Source: Heligmosomoides polygyrus polygyrus (Eukaryota > Nematoda > Chromadorea > Rhabditida > Heligmosomidae). From it: a DNA stretch of 64,000 nt. Position 1 is the stretch's first letter. Each line of letters opens with the position of its first letter. Under the pieces are notes generated by a model. It had not been told where the DNA came from and did not search any database. It saw only the letters and a program-made list of their open reading frames with translations. The DNA lies in contig OX377206.1 of assembly GCA_947396885.1 (NCBI GenBank), forward strand, positions 22,377,114 to 22,441,113, given 5' to 3'. The position numbers were made by a program, and so were the translations under genes. Shown here one piece after another: positions 22,136 through 33,592 of the stretch.

Positions 22136-23100
22136 AAATGATTCATTCGGAACCAATGTATAGTAGGCGCTTCGCCGAAGTCGATGAGGTCACTGCGGTA
22201 CACGACTTCTTCAGAACGAAGCCGACCAATTTCTACAGAGGTGTGGTCTACTCAGTTTATGAAAAGCGGAAGAAGCTCATCGAAAATAAGAGCAATTACT
22301 TCTTTCAAGTCAGTCATTTTTCTATCGGAGTATAATCTTATTTTTTTCTGCAAGGCCAATTTTGTTGCAAAACTTATGACTCAACCTAAGGACGTTGCAG
22401 CGGTTCACCTGCCATCTGCCCTACTTCCTACCTGCAGAGAACCAGCTAACCAGCTAAATATGAAATTTCTCCCATTTTTGGAATTTTTACCTTCATTTAT
22501 TTTCCATACTAGACAATAAACTATACTCTATGGAGATCAAACGAGAGATAGAATCACTTAAGAGGTCTGCAGCGCGGAATGCTGGCGTGGGTACTGTAAT
22601 ACGCTAGGAGTAGGTACTGACATAGAGAGCATATATGCAGCATTCTTCACCAAAAGTGCATCGAATTCGGTAAAGTGTATACGAAACAGGGATGGGCAGA
22701 ATTTCTGTTTTCTGATTTTCTGGCCATTTTGGGCAATTTTTTTGCTTCCGTTCTCTGGGAAAATGATCAAAAATTGATCAGAAAACAGAAAACAGAGCTG
22801 CGAACAAAATTATATCATGGAAATCCAACAAAAAGTTTCCAAAAAGTGTCCATAGAATTATAAGATTCGTTCCAAAATATGTTTCTAGATAAGTCTAATT
22901 TGCAAGCATGTGGCGATTTTGGATGTGGTCGACGTCAGCTCGAGAACCCTTTCCCGCAGGACATCATCAGGTCTGGAAGCGATTCTTTGATGGAGTGGCA
23001 CTACTCCGTCCTGATTCAAACTGCCAGAACCGTCGTTGCATACAGTATTATAAAAATTCGACTTCTGACTTTGACACCGTAACCCGGCCTTCGGTTGGGG
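22136..23100. other. No gene recognised; dispersed-repeat fragments
   Basis: 22,685-22,800 is a CAGGGATGGGCAGAATTTCTG-type repeat (reverse-complement relative at 58,080-58,210). From 23,042 a segment (TATAAAAATTCGACTTCTGA) is repeated in inverted orientation at about 26,815-26,890. Confidence 0.4.
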
Positions 23101-23103
23101 AGC

Positions 23104-23171
23104 GGTCGGTCCTTTAAACTCGGGTGTCGACCCAAACTGTGCGATTACGTCACGAGTTTAAAGGACCGACC
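23104..23171. repeat. Perfect 19-bp hairpin
   Basis: GGTCGGTCCTTTAAACTCG (23104-23122) is exactly complementary to CGAGTTTAAAGGACCGACC (23153-23171), with a 30-nt loop. It may be a small fold-back element or a stem within a larger repeat. Confidence 0.8.
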
Positions 23172-23557
23172 TACATCACGATATTTTGAAGGATCGGCGC
23201 AGTGGTGCGGGGCACATGTTAGGACTAATTGAACGGATCTCGAATACTTTAGCTTCCTTAGCTGAAGCTTCTGTACCTTGTTCTGATGGTCAACTGTGAT
23301 GTAACACTGGGCCTTAACTTAGCATGCTTGCGAGCGCACTGGTGCAGGATGTTTTGTAGATTTTCAAAAAGACCTCATCCAAGGAGTTTATAGCGGCTGG
23401 AGCCCCTCCAGAAGATGAGTCTGTTAGATGGTAGACTTGGTAGGTACCTGATGATGACTTTAGCTTGTCGACCAGCTGTCTTAGAATATCTACACTGAAT
23501 GGGTATGTGTCGATCCATGCCATTCCGCTGTCGCAAAGACGGTCGAGAAGGTTTTAA

Positions 23558-23633
23558 GCCTGATCGGACAACTGAATGTCCTCATAATACTCTGTTATGA
23601 GTATTATGAGGGCATTCAGTCGTCTAATCAGGC
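23558..23633. repeat. Long near-perfect palindrome with 6-nt loop
   Basis: About 35 bp on each side of TGTTAT are complementary with a few mismatches (CCTCATAATACTC / GAGTATTATGAGG at the centre, ACTGAATG and CCTGAT blocks further out). Size and loop suggest a miniature fold-back element. A small-RNA hairpin is less likely because the loop is very short. Confidence 0.7.
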
Positions 23634-23964
23634 TTCAAAGTTCCAGAGAAAAGGTAAGAAAGCTTTCATTCATCCTTAGACAGCTCTGAAGCGTGGTTCG
23701 AGAAGTTATGTTATCTGCTTGGAGGATATGAGCCGTGATTTCCTCCTTCACTCTTCCTTAAAAAATCTTTTCTCCCCATAATTTCTCGCAAAGGCTTCAA
23801 TGTAACTTCCTAATCGTGTCAATGCAGCAGGCCTTAGCGTGATGTGGCCGGTATCAGTCCCTGTAGAATTCGTAAGTCGTCATCGTGCTTACAGCCTCGC
23901 CCATCGCGACCGTGAGCTTACGATTCACACGTGGACCAACATGGAAACATTTGCGCCCCTGTGC

Positions 23965-26785
23965 ACCCTTCTATACCCGTTGAACGGATAGCGGGAGCGT
24001 TAGAGATAGCGAAATATTAGAGGAGTAACGCGATTCTACTTCTGTATACAATTCAGGATGGTTCAGTGGTCAATCACTTATATAAAATGAGCAGGATAGG
24101 AAGATACGACTATTCGTCACAACTGCATAGGAGAAGTCTGGCGTACGTCGCTATCTTCTGGCAATGGTGACCTGTTCCGCCCACGTACAGTAGTCGGCCG
24201 AGACCTCTTCTGGTAGAGGCATCGTCGTCGCCGACGATACTGCCGCCGGCGCCGAAACACAGACATGTCTACGTACAAAGACGTGCGAATGGCAGACCAT
24301 TTTGTAGCAGTCGAACGGCGTTGGCAGTGGAAGTGACAGCGTGAAGGCGATTGGAGTCGGCTCGAAAATTGACGATGGGTAACGGTTTGTTGATCATTGA
24401 AGGCGATAGGTGGGAGTGGTCGCGGAGTACGGCTTGTGGAGGGTTGAAGACAGCGGGAGTAGTAGCGAAGAGCGGCTTGTTGAAGAAAACGGGAGTTGTG
24501 GCGAAGAGAGGCTTGTTGTACGTTGAAGACAGCGATGAGGTGGAAGTGAAGGCAGCTTGGAACGAACTGAAGGACTACGATGATGAGTTAATGGCTTGAC
24601 TCCGGATTTTTGATTCCGAGGTATTGCCAATGTTTTGGCAACCATTTTCGGTAGCTTACGGGATTTGTCATTCCATTGTTTTCTAACACTGATGTCATCG
24701 CGTTATTACTGCTACTTCCACCACTTTGTGAGTTTGCTGGACTATTTCTCCCCGATATTTGAGTAGCACTCCATCAACGTAGAGGGGAACTTTGGAAATT
24801 TCTGCTTCCTTTCGTGCACAGGCTGCTATGGTACTGTTTACCACACTGGGAACAGTCAGGAATTTCACACTCATGGCTGGAATGGTTGGTTGAACAACAT
24901 TTCCAGCAAGCACTTTCTGCCATCTGTTAAGTATGTTGCGGCGTCTTGCTTGATCGGTGACCGTTCTGCAAGTCATTGAGTTATGATTACTCCTATGGCA
25001 GAACAGGCACTGACGAGTGGCAGAGTACCGTCGCCAATGAGCTATAAGGTCACAGATTGCTTGGCTATCTTATGAAAGGTTTGATAGCAGAAGTGGTTTG
25101 ACCACATCGTGAAGAAATTTCGCTAGGATAATTTCCCACCAAATCGGGTCACAAGTTCTACGGGCATCATAGCCTGTGGACACCATCTGGTTAATCAGTA
25201 TTTGGATCTGATCCAAAACGGACTGGCAGCTTTTGGCAGAACTGTTAGCTGCTTTAAACTCATCAGTTTGTGCACTATATGTGACCGATTCAAAGGATGA
25301 TTACAGTACTTTTCCTGTAGGGTTTGAATCACCCATTCATAGTTTTGAGGCACAAGCTGTATCCCCTTTACTGAGCCACGTGCCTTTCCTCTCAGACTTT
25401 CCTTGAGCAGGAGGATTTTCTCCATAACGTCAAGCTCCTTACTCTTGTGAACTAAGCTCTCGAAAATTGCCCAGAATTCCGCGAAAATCTTCAACGTCGC
25501 CGTAAAATCTCGGTATCGTCGCTTGGGAAGTTTTATTGAACGATATGGTCGTACCTCACTTCCAATGACATTATGAGCCACCGAATCCAACGGTACTTGA
25601 GAGTACTTTTCCTTATCTCCAATGGTACTTTTCCTTATCCAACGGTACTTTTCCATATCTCCCTGCGGACTAGTACTGCACGCGTTCTGCAGTGTTCAGG
25701 CTCTCTGTGAGATGAACCCTAATTTTACGCTCGTCGTGTCTCTCACGCTCTTCGATTCCTCATGGCGTGTAGTTAGTTTATAAACTAATTTGTCCGCGCT
25801 AGCTAGCTCTTCATGCAGCTGTGAATCATCTTCTATTTGCTCAGCTTCTAGCATTATATCCTTTTTATCAGACCTATTTTTACAACTTTTGTACTCTTCT
25901 CAAACCTCCTTATAGAGCTCTTCGAGCTTTTCCTTCTCCTCTTTTACTTGCTTGATGCTGCTTTGTAAAAGCGCAGTAGTAGTCTCCCATTTTTCGTAAG
26001 TATTTTGATCCTCTACTCTTATTGTGTACTCTGTGTACGTTACCACAAGGTTTTTCAGCGTTGACGCGCTGCTCATGATCGGGGTTCTGTGGAAGTGCAA
26101 CGCCATTTTATACGGGACTTCTCGTGGGTCTTTTTGAATTTAGGAAGTAGTGTTTCTAGTGACTTGTGCACTGGGAATTTCTTTCGGTAAGGAAAGAAGT
26201 GCTTCTTGTGCTATATGCACAGAAATTTGCTCTTCGTAATGAATGCGGGAGTCTTGCAGTCTCTTAATTAGAGGCTGTGGCCGTAATTGGACCAACTCAA
26301 GGTGTTAACCGAGAGCAATTCTCTTAAATAGAGAATGCGATCGAAGTTGTGATCGACTTGCGGCTCTAGGCGTTGTACGCGAGAGGCTTACGATTCCCTT
26401 TATTCTAGAGAATGCGATCTGCAATAGATCGACTTACGGCTCTAGGCGATGTATGCAGAGACTTACAATATGGCTTATTAGGCCGATGCACCAAAATATA
26501 CCCGTTGTACGGGAGCGGTAGAGATAGCGAAATGTTAGAGAATTAACGCGATTGTACTTCTGTACTTCTGTATACAAGTCTACCTCTGTATACAATTCAG
26601 GATGGTTCAGTGGTTAATCATTTATGTATAATGAACAGGAGAGGGAGTTCCGACTATTCGTCACAACCGCATAGGAGAAGTCTGGCGTACGCCGCTGTCT
26701 CCTGGCCATGGTGACCTGTTCCGCCCACGTACAATGGTCGGCTGAGGCCTCTTCTGGTAGAGGCATTGTTGTCGATGATACCTTC
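23965..26785 (-). mobile_element. Degenerate gag-only BEL/Pao-like LTR element
   Basis: Two direct repeats, about 23,965-24,236 and 26,487-26,785, share long blocks (TAGAGATAGCGAAAT, GTATACAATTCAGGATGGTT, ACTATTCGTCACAAC, GGTGACCTGTTCCGCCCACG) and behave as LTRs of roughly 270-300 bp. The right copy has a small internal duplication. Between them, minus-strand sequence encodes only gag-like protein fragments, with no protease, RT or integrase. It is either a deletion derivative or a non-autonomous element. Exact LTR ends and target duplication could not be fixed because the termini have diverged. Two diverged ~65-bp direct repeats lie at about 26,331-26,468. Confidence 0.65.
24695..26106 (-). 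pseudogene. BEL/Pao gag remnant
   Basis: Three minus-strand segments in gag order. At 25,900-26,106 is a Lys/Glu-rich coiled-coil-like N-terminus. At 25,195-25,656 is the gag core seen in BEL/Pao elements: LPKRRYRDFTATLKIFAEFW, LVHKSKELDVMEKILLLKESL, then LKG/RGKA-type and NYEWVIQTLQEKY motifs. At 24,695-24,976 is a Cys/Arg-containing C-terminal part (QARRRNILNRWQKVLAG). The segments are separated by frame breaks and stops. The gag core pattern matches the intact gag of the BEL element at 45.5-46.4 kb in layout (Phe-Trp-x3-E, ...KF.YL...L.G.A, ...NY..., ...RY) but not closely in sequence. Confidence 0.7.
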
Positions 26786-27312
26786 CGTCTGGAATCTGTC
26801 CTGCCGCGCTCGAAACCGCGCTCGCGGAGCGAGTACCCCGGCAGCCGGGTTACGATGTCAAAGTCAGGAGTCGGATTTTTATGATACTGTTGATTGCATA
26901 ATTCATTCGCTTCGTTTCGAAAAGGAGGACAGAACTAGTACGTGATGATTCAAGATTTATCATGCAGTTTGTTTTCCCGCCATCCGTGGAGAGTCCCGTG
27001 TGGAAATCAGTTGCGAAACACCCGCGCCCTCAACGTTCATCAGACAACTACTCATCTCATAACGGTTATCCGTGTTCCTGTTTTCGGCAGCGTAGGCTTG
27101 CTCAGGATTTTTTGTTTTTGTTTATTTGTGCTTTTTTTTCGCTTCATGGTTTTCTTTAGAGAGTGGGCTACGAAGGGCTATGAAGTCTCGCCTAAGCATA
27201 TTCTGTAAATGTTGTCCACTATGGTTCTTTCTCCCACACTCAAATCTCGTAACTGTTTCTAAGACCGCTTATTGCAGAATTGTTCTAGAAATTAAGTCAG
27301 GTGTATGCGAGA
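26786..27312. other. No gene recognised
   Basis: 26,815-26,890 is the inverted partner of 23,042-23,100 (CCGGGTTACGATGTCAAAGT...). The rest has no supported gene. Confidence 0.35.
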
Positions 27313-28300
27313 GGAGCACTACAGGATGTCCCGAAATTATTTCCCAAGCACTCACCGTGATAAGAACGGACGCAAAAGAAATTAGAGCATGAAATCCTAG
27401 CATAACTTTATCAACATATTTACAATCACTATTTACAAACACACTATCAGATCTCAAAACAACTTCCTCTGGCACGAGTACAGGCCTTCAGACGACACAG
27501 AAAGGCATCCAGCGTGGCACTCACGTATTCCATTGGCATTTCTTCCCGTGCCTTGAGATGGCTTTCTTTCAGCGACTCGACCAATCGATGTTTTTCAGAA
27601 CAGGCCTCGGTTTCTAAGTAGGACCAGATAGAGCAGTCCATAGGGTTGAGGTCGGGCTGTACGGAGGCCTTTCTCCCGGGATGATAAAGCCAGGAAGCTT
27701 GTCGCGGCACCAGTCCTGTTCGATCACCGATTGCCGATTCCTGCTGGAAAATGAACGGCTTCTCTTTGAAGATTGTCGTACATAAGGAATCAAAGCCTTT
27801 TCCAAAACTTCTTCCAAGTACTTCTTACTTTGCTCTCTGTGCTCTCCGCTAAAGTGCAGGTGAGCACAGAATCCAATCAACAGCCTTCATTTTTTGCGCA
27901 GGGGCCTTCTGCCCCCCTAATTACGATCTAGTGAAGTGCATGTCCTCTTCCAATGCTAAACGATTTCTGCCTTCCTGCAGCTCAGAACAAAATTTGATCC
28001 ATTGTTTTTCCTCAAAAATAAAAAATAAAAATTTCAAACACTGTGGAAAATTTTTCGGTTCACCTACTGAGGGAGATGAATCAAAAATTGCAAAGAATGC
28101 TACCCTAAGTTGTCCACGAACAAACTTACTTATTTTGATACTTTGATGGTCCTTTTGTCGGCTGGAGGTCTTCTCAGCGGTGACCACAACTCTTCCAGAC
28201 CGCTCGATCTCTGGCAGCTTGCATCCAGTGAGGCAGACTCCGCTTTCCGAAAGATCTTGAGAATGAGAGTGCCCATTTCTAGGATACTCTAGAATTGTGA
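27313..28300 (-). pseudogene. Broken IS630/Tc1/mariner-superfamily transposase
   Basis: Minus-strand fragments match the C-terminal part of mariner-like transposases. One frame has KKYLEEVLEKALIPYVRQ and TVIEQDWCRDKLPGFI-like sequence. The next has QPDLNPMDCSIWSYLETEAC ... VESLKESHLKAREEMPMEYV, i.e. the region of the last catalytic Asp (SPDLNPMDYSIW in relatives). At least one frame shift separates them (near 27,690). CAGGATGTCCCGAAATTATT at 27,315 could be the element's end. Upstream (27,921-28,300) may hold its N-terminal part, but I could not confirm this. Confidence 0.75.
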
Positions 28301-28375
28301 TTAACATCATACCTATCCTATTGTCAGTGGTTCACTGTAGCTAATGCGAATTCATCTAAGGGCATTAAGGTCAAT

Positions 28376-30870
28376 GGTATACTCCCGCGTCGCTCCAGCG
28401 ACGGGCGCGGGGCAACTGCCAACGGCGCCCTTTGCTGCAGTGGCGGACGGCGCAATGGGGCGCGGTTGTCAGTTGACGCGCGATCGCTCCCGCGATGTGT
28501 CGCAGAGGGGTGTTATACCTCCGCGTCGCGGGAGGGAAACATACTCCCGTGCGGCGGCCGTCGCAGCCCGTCGCTCATCACAGTGCACTGCACTGCGACG
28601 AGCGACGGGCTGCGATGGTCGCGGGGGGTGGGGCGCTTGTCGTATCCTATTCTATGCACTTCCGCTCACTTATTTCGACACTTCCTTGGTTCGTGACCAT
28701 ACCAAAGCAATTTCAAAACGTCTGGTGATGTTGGCTGGTCATGTGATGTCTCTATTGTTCCCCTCGTAGGGTGTTCATCGTGGCTAGACTCATTTTGAGT
28801 TTTTTTTTTCGGCGGCTTGAACGGCTAGTTTTTTAAGGAGATATTTTTCTAGGCCGTTTTTTTTCACTTTTGTGCCGATCCTCGCATTTTTTCGCCTCTG
28901 AACTTCCTCGCCGACACCGACATCTACATTTCTGCGCCGGCAAGTCACACGGAGGTTCTATTGACATGTCTGGCACAGAAATGTGCCAAATGCAGGGCGG
29001 TTTTTTCGAAGTCATGTTTTTTTCTAGCGGGTTTTTTTTTCGCGTCTTCGCTGACTGCAGTATTCTTCTGATTCTCGTGTTCCATATAGGCACGAAGACG
29101 CACAGTTTGGTGCTTGACAGCCCATTAGAGGGTGACGCTTGAATACAGAAATCTGCCATATAAGCTCCAAGTTCTTTAAATTGATGTTTTTGAGATGGGG
29201 TTTTTCTTGTCCGCGCTCTCGTCGGCATGTTTTTCAAACAAGAGGAAATGTTTACCATTGTAGAACATGCTCAATAAGCGTACTAAAGTAGAGGTGATGG
29301 AGAATCTGTTCCATAACGGTATTCGATTCCAAGAAGATCGCCGGTGATACAAAAAGAAGGAAAAAGTGCACTCTCGTGCTTTCTCATCTAACCCAACGCC
29401 CTCTTCAGGGCCACATATGTGTACTACACGAATCGAACCTGAGATCCAATTGATTGCTTGAATAATAAATAAATAATTTCAAGCTATTATTGCGGCATCT
29501 GCGAATCGCAAAGTCGAGGAAATTGGTTTGATGGCGTCTGTCGTGTGGCATGGAAATTTAGCGGCTGAAACGGATATGCGTGACTTCACCAACCAGCCAA
29601 ATTTCTGAGATCAGGCTTAGTCGAATAGCTTTGTCTTTCAGTACCATAATTCATATTTTTGCGAAGGCAAAACGCAAAGAATGTTTTCCTTGAAACCTCT
29701 ACGACGTGCGTGTGCACATAAAATTTTCACGATCGCTTCTAAAAATGTCTTCCCAAGCCGGGTTTGACTCCCTCAGCGTAAATTAACCAAAAATGAAAAT
29801 ATCCGTATAGTTTTACATGTCTTCCACGTGAACCAAGAGTACTGCGTTTAATTTGGGTCCAACAATTAAGACTCATGAGCAGTGCGCCTCTACACTGCCC
29901 TTATGATTAAGGGCCACAAGTCGTAGGCATGGCGCATCCATCGTCTATGTTCGAGCGTTTGCAATCACTTTAAATATCTAGCAATTTTGCTCCTTCGTAA
30001 TAAATCCTCACCGCAACATCCACACTTCTCTATCACGTTATCTGCGGCCAAGGAGTTTTCCACAGTGCCTCTTCCTTTTCTTTTTCTTCCTGCCTTATCA
30101 CCACTATCATAACAAGGAACAATTCAATTGAGGCACAGATTTATTCAGACCACTACTATCAGTCCACCCTTGCTCTCGGCATGAGTTCTTTTGAGATTCG
30201 TATATGCCACAACTGTGGCTCTAAAGAGGGCCGTTGGGATGGGTTGAAATAATTGACTTCTCCGACTTATGCGCGTTCACCGCGGAGCCGGAAAACCTCG
30301 AGCATGATGACGACCGCCACTCTCATCACACTGTTTCTAAAAAGCAGATACATAAGCTATAGGTATCTAGGCCAAAGCGAATCAGCGCATACACGACCCC
30401 ACCCCAGGAAAACATCACCTTGCAAAAACTCAACTGGGACGACTCCATGCTGGACACGTCACGAGAGCGCTCTCGTGTCATGTCAAGCACAGAAACGTCG
30501 GTTGCCGTGCCTGTGGGTGAAAAGAGAAACGAAAGAAATGCATGAGTTGGCACAGGCATGACGGAAACCCCCTAGCGAAACATGATATCGACGAAATACC
30601 CTTGAAACAACAATCCTACAACGGTACGCGGATCAGAAGGTGATAAAGCGGGAACAAAACGCGAAATAATGAAAGAAATGGTCGAGAAAACAAGGAAACC
30701 AGGAAAAAAGTGCACTGAATCAGCTGATTCGCTAAAATTCTGCAAAAGTCTCCGTCTGCAGAACTGCGTGAACTATGACAGCCTCAGCGATGGCGACGGC
30801 TCACGACGCGCATCGCGAGTCGTCGCATCGCTGTGCACTCCCGCGTCGCTGCAGCGGACGGGAGTATACC
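28376..30870. mobile_element. Possible DNA element bounded by GGTATACTCCCG inverted ends
   Basis: GGTATACTCCCGCGTCGCTC at 28376 is mirrored by CGGGAGTATACC ending at 30870. On the opposite strand the right end reads GGTATACTCCCGTCCGCTGC and continues CAGCGACG, as on the left. No transposase was found between them, and no convincing target duplication is visible beyond AT. They could instead be two separate MITEs of one family in opposite orientation. A perfect 15-bp hairpin (TCGCAGCCCGTCGCT, 28561-28575, with 28601-28615) lies inside. Confidence 0.4.
28640..30750. other. No gene recognised; T-rich sequence and a tRNA-related SINE-like segment
   Basis: 28,800-29,060 has several T8-T10 tracts. 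29,390-29,480 has a B-box-like GGTTCGATTCG on the minus strand next to an AATAAATAAATAA tail, suggesting a short retroposon. ORFs on both strands here lack domain or splice support. Confidence 0.35.
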
Positions 30871-31011
30871 ATAGGCCTAACGGAGGTGCAAAACATTCCT
30901 GCCGGCAAAGGTACGCAGTATTGCGTACAATAACCTCGCGGCGCCGCACCACCCACCATTGTCATGGCGGGTCCGCGGCACCCGCAAGACTCTGCTGCCG
31001 GCCTAAGAGTC

Positions 31012-31260
31012 TACTAGATGGTGCACTGTCGAGTTGCCGAGAAATCCAACTAAGCCAATATTCTTTCTGCCCACCTTTGCTCCGATAATGAGAAGCTTGA
31101 TGTGGTCGGTCCTTCTTATGGTTTCCGTTCTGCCTTTCGTTTCCTGCAGGGCGATAACGTCGTATTTGATGTTGCAGCTTCTGTAAAGCAGTGTCCAAAG
31201 ATCCTACTCAGATGCGATCGTACGACAGTTATAAGTGCAAATGAATATGCAGTTTCCGTG
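31012..31260 (-). pseudogene. Fragment of an RTE-type endonuclease (N-terminal)
   Basis: The minus-strand frame reads ICTYNCRTIASE, a stop, then DLWTLLYRSCNIKYDVIALQ-ETKG and a VGRKNIGLVGF segment. This is the start of the endonuclease of a different RTE family from the element at 18-21 kb (QETK rather than QETRW). It is broken by at least one in-frame stop and lacks the rest of the polyprotein. Confidence 0.75.
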
Positions 31261-31734
31261 ACTGGTGGGAGGGGGCTACACGAAATTCTCTTGCCGGTTT
31301 TAGTTCCAGCTTGTTCAGTCTTCGGAATTGTCTAAGTGGCAATACATATGCATCGACAGATTGTCAACCACGTGTGTACATTCCTAACTAGGATGGTTCA
31401 CGATGTCATAACGAGTTTGTGTAGTGAGGATAGTGTGCTCAGTTCACTCAGGATTTCAGCAGTACAATTTTCAGACAAGGACTCGTGCCTTACAGCGGTA
31501 TCGCAGGAACCTCCAATACGCTTAAATATCATTTCGGTGATTGTGTTAATCAATCCGTACGTATTCTATGTATTCTACAGGATTTAGTGGAGGAAGTTTG
31601 ACCTATGTAATGATTTACAGTCGCCGGATGACGTTCAATTCAAGGTTCTGCTTTTCCCGGTCAAGTCCGTTGCCATTTTACCGACCTTGGAGATGGACCG
31701 CGATCTAATTTCGATGATTCGCATAATACTATCC
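31261..31734. other. No gene recognised
   Basis: No domain, splice or repeat support found. Confidence 0.3.
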
Positions 31735-32170
31735 TAGCATATATAAGAGAGCTGTTTTCCGTCCTTCCAGTGCCTTTCATAGATGTCGCGCAAACGCGTC
31801 CAGGTTCAGAAGACGTGTCACCGACATCGTGCAAATGGTGCTCGGGTTCAGAATACGTGTCGACGTCGTGTCGGAGCGTCCGGGGTCAGAAGAGGTATCA
31901 CAAATGTCATGACCTCGAGAGACCCCAAGGAAGGGGACCCAGTAAGAACAGATCAGGTCTCCGGACCAGATTCACAGTTTCCTGACGTCGTGTCATGAAC
32001 GTGGGAGGACCAGTGATAGGGAGGGCTGTAAAGAGTATCTCGAGGCAAACCAATAAAAAGGAACCGGTAAGTAGACTCAGAAGGGGAGACAAGGAAGGGG
32101 ACCAGGAGGTGGAACCAGGAAAGGGGATCAATAAGAACCATTAACCCAAAGGACATCAGGCGCTCTCGTG
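31735..32170. mobile_element. Helitron-like non-autonomous unit with ~42-bp internal repeats
   Basis: Starts with TCCTAGCATATATAAGAG, similar to the 5' ends of the units at 37,503 and 41,545 (TCC-AT-rich-TATATAAA). It is followed by diverged tandem units around GGTTCAGAAGACGTGTCACC-GAC. Next come purine-rich segments repeating ACCAGTAAG/ACCAGGAA, which recur at 41,800-42,000. TC plus TATATAAA starts are common in Helitrons, but I did not find a diagnostic 3' CTRR end, so the class is an inference. Confidence 0.45.
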
Positions 32171-33030
32171 GTAGACTTCCAACACCGGCCGGCTGAACGA
32201 ACTGCGATTTCAGTTGGGAACGATTTAATCCTCTCATCGACGCTACCAAGTTTGGATGGCAACGTCGTCGATATCGATGGCGAGGCAACGAAACGAAACA
32301 ATACCGACAACGAGGAGAACCCGCACTTCACCAGGTGAGCGTTGTGTCTCGCTACTTTCAGACGTGCTACTCAGGAAACGACAATCAGAACACTTCATAG
32401 AAAAGCTATTCTGGAGATGTTGAGAAGAGGTGGTTCTAAAGGACCGTGGTCGAATTCGCTTGAGTTTTCGCTTAAAAATCAAATATGCGCTCAGTCCTAA
32501 AACAGAAAAGAGTGGAGTTGACAGCTCCTGAGAGTAGCAGCTTCGTGGTGTGAACAGTGCAGCAGACTCAGTGATCCCTGCTTGTATGAGACTGGTGAGT
32601 TTTATTTCGAAATCCTTGTCAAAAACGTGAATGGGCCAAAATGCGTATGTGTATGTCTAATACAAAAGTGCTAACTTATGCTTAGACGTTCTGAGCTGTT
32701 ACGTTGACCTGTGAGCGACTGATGAAATGTTGAAACCCTGATAACGGATAATTCTACCCACAAATGGTTGGGAAATGGATAACGTGCAAACAAAAATGCG
32801 GGCTCTATGGCACATACTCACGGAGAAGAGACCACCTTACGAAAAACTTCCTCAACGGGAAAATTGAGAAGCGAGACACACCGCTAGTAGAGGAGACAAA
32901 CAAACAGTCATACTACTGCGATCTGTACTCTTATTTTTTATGATTCGCCAAGTACCTCTGGGGAATAACACAACTCTTTACATGACTATATGGCCTATTC
33001 TTCAAATTGGATTGGCCTGTGGATAGAAAG
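32171..33030. other. No gene recognised
   Basis: Overlapping ORFs at 32,128-32,480 on the minus strand have no splice or domain support. The remainder is AT-rich. Confidence 0.3.
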
Positions 33031-33258
33031 TCAGTGCTTTGTCCTTCCTAGGTGATCCAAGGGTTGGCTGTCGTTCGACTCTGGAATGTTGTTGAGCAAC
33101 GGCGACAAGTTGACGTCAAGGTTTTGAAGCAAGAGCGTTATGTAGAGCCTACTCGGTTGACATTGCAGCACAACCGCCTCTGATTCTGAAGGTCCTTCAT
33201 CCGACAACGAATCCTGCTCCTTAAGTCCCCTTCCCATTGTTCCTACCAAAAACCTCAT
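33031..33258 (-). CDS. Small hypothetical protein, 75 residues
   Basis: Minus-strand ATG at 33258-33256 to TGA at 33031. Three bases before the ATG is a good acceptor-like site (TTGTTGTTGTAG), which could be a spliced-leader trans-splice site. AAAAATAAG follows the stop about 95 bp downstream. The product is acidic/Ser-rich in its middle, with a Leu-rich segment (RLYITLLLQNLDVNLSPLL) and no signal peptide or known motif. It may instead be the last exon of a longer gene. There is no homology evidence. Confidence 0.35.
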   Translation of the reverse strand: MRFLVGTMGRGLKEQDSLSDEGPSESEAVVLQCQPSRLYITLLLQNLDVNLSPLLNNIPESNDSQPLDHLGRTKH

Positions 33259-33592
33259 TTTCTACAACAACAAAAAGAGGCGGAAGGGAACCACGCCGCT
33301 TCTCCGTGGCTATTCATACGCCTCGGCCGGGGCATAGCCAGCAACGATTGCTGATCAATAATTGGCCTACTTTAGCTCTCAAACAGAATTTCGTGAGTAG
33401 TTATAGGGAGACGGGAAGGTGTCTTAGGTCAGATTTTCTCTCCTGCAGGCATCTTAGGCAGCTCAATCAATTTATGAGTTATAACGAGGACTTCTCTCAG
33501 ATGTCATACCATAACGAAATCAAACCTTTCTGCAGCGATCTTCGATATGGTTAGAGGGATCGTATTCAAAATCGCTGTTCTTCATGAAAACT

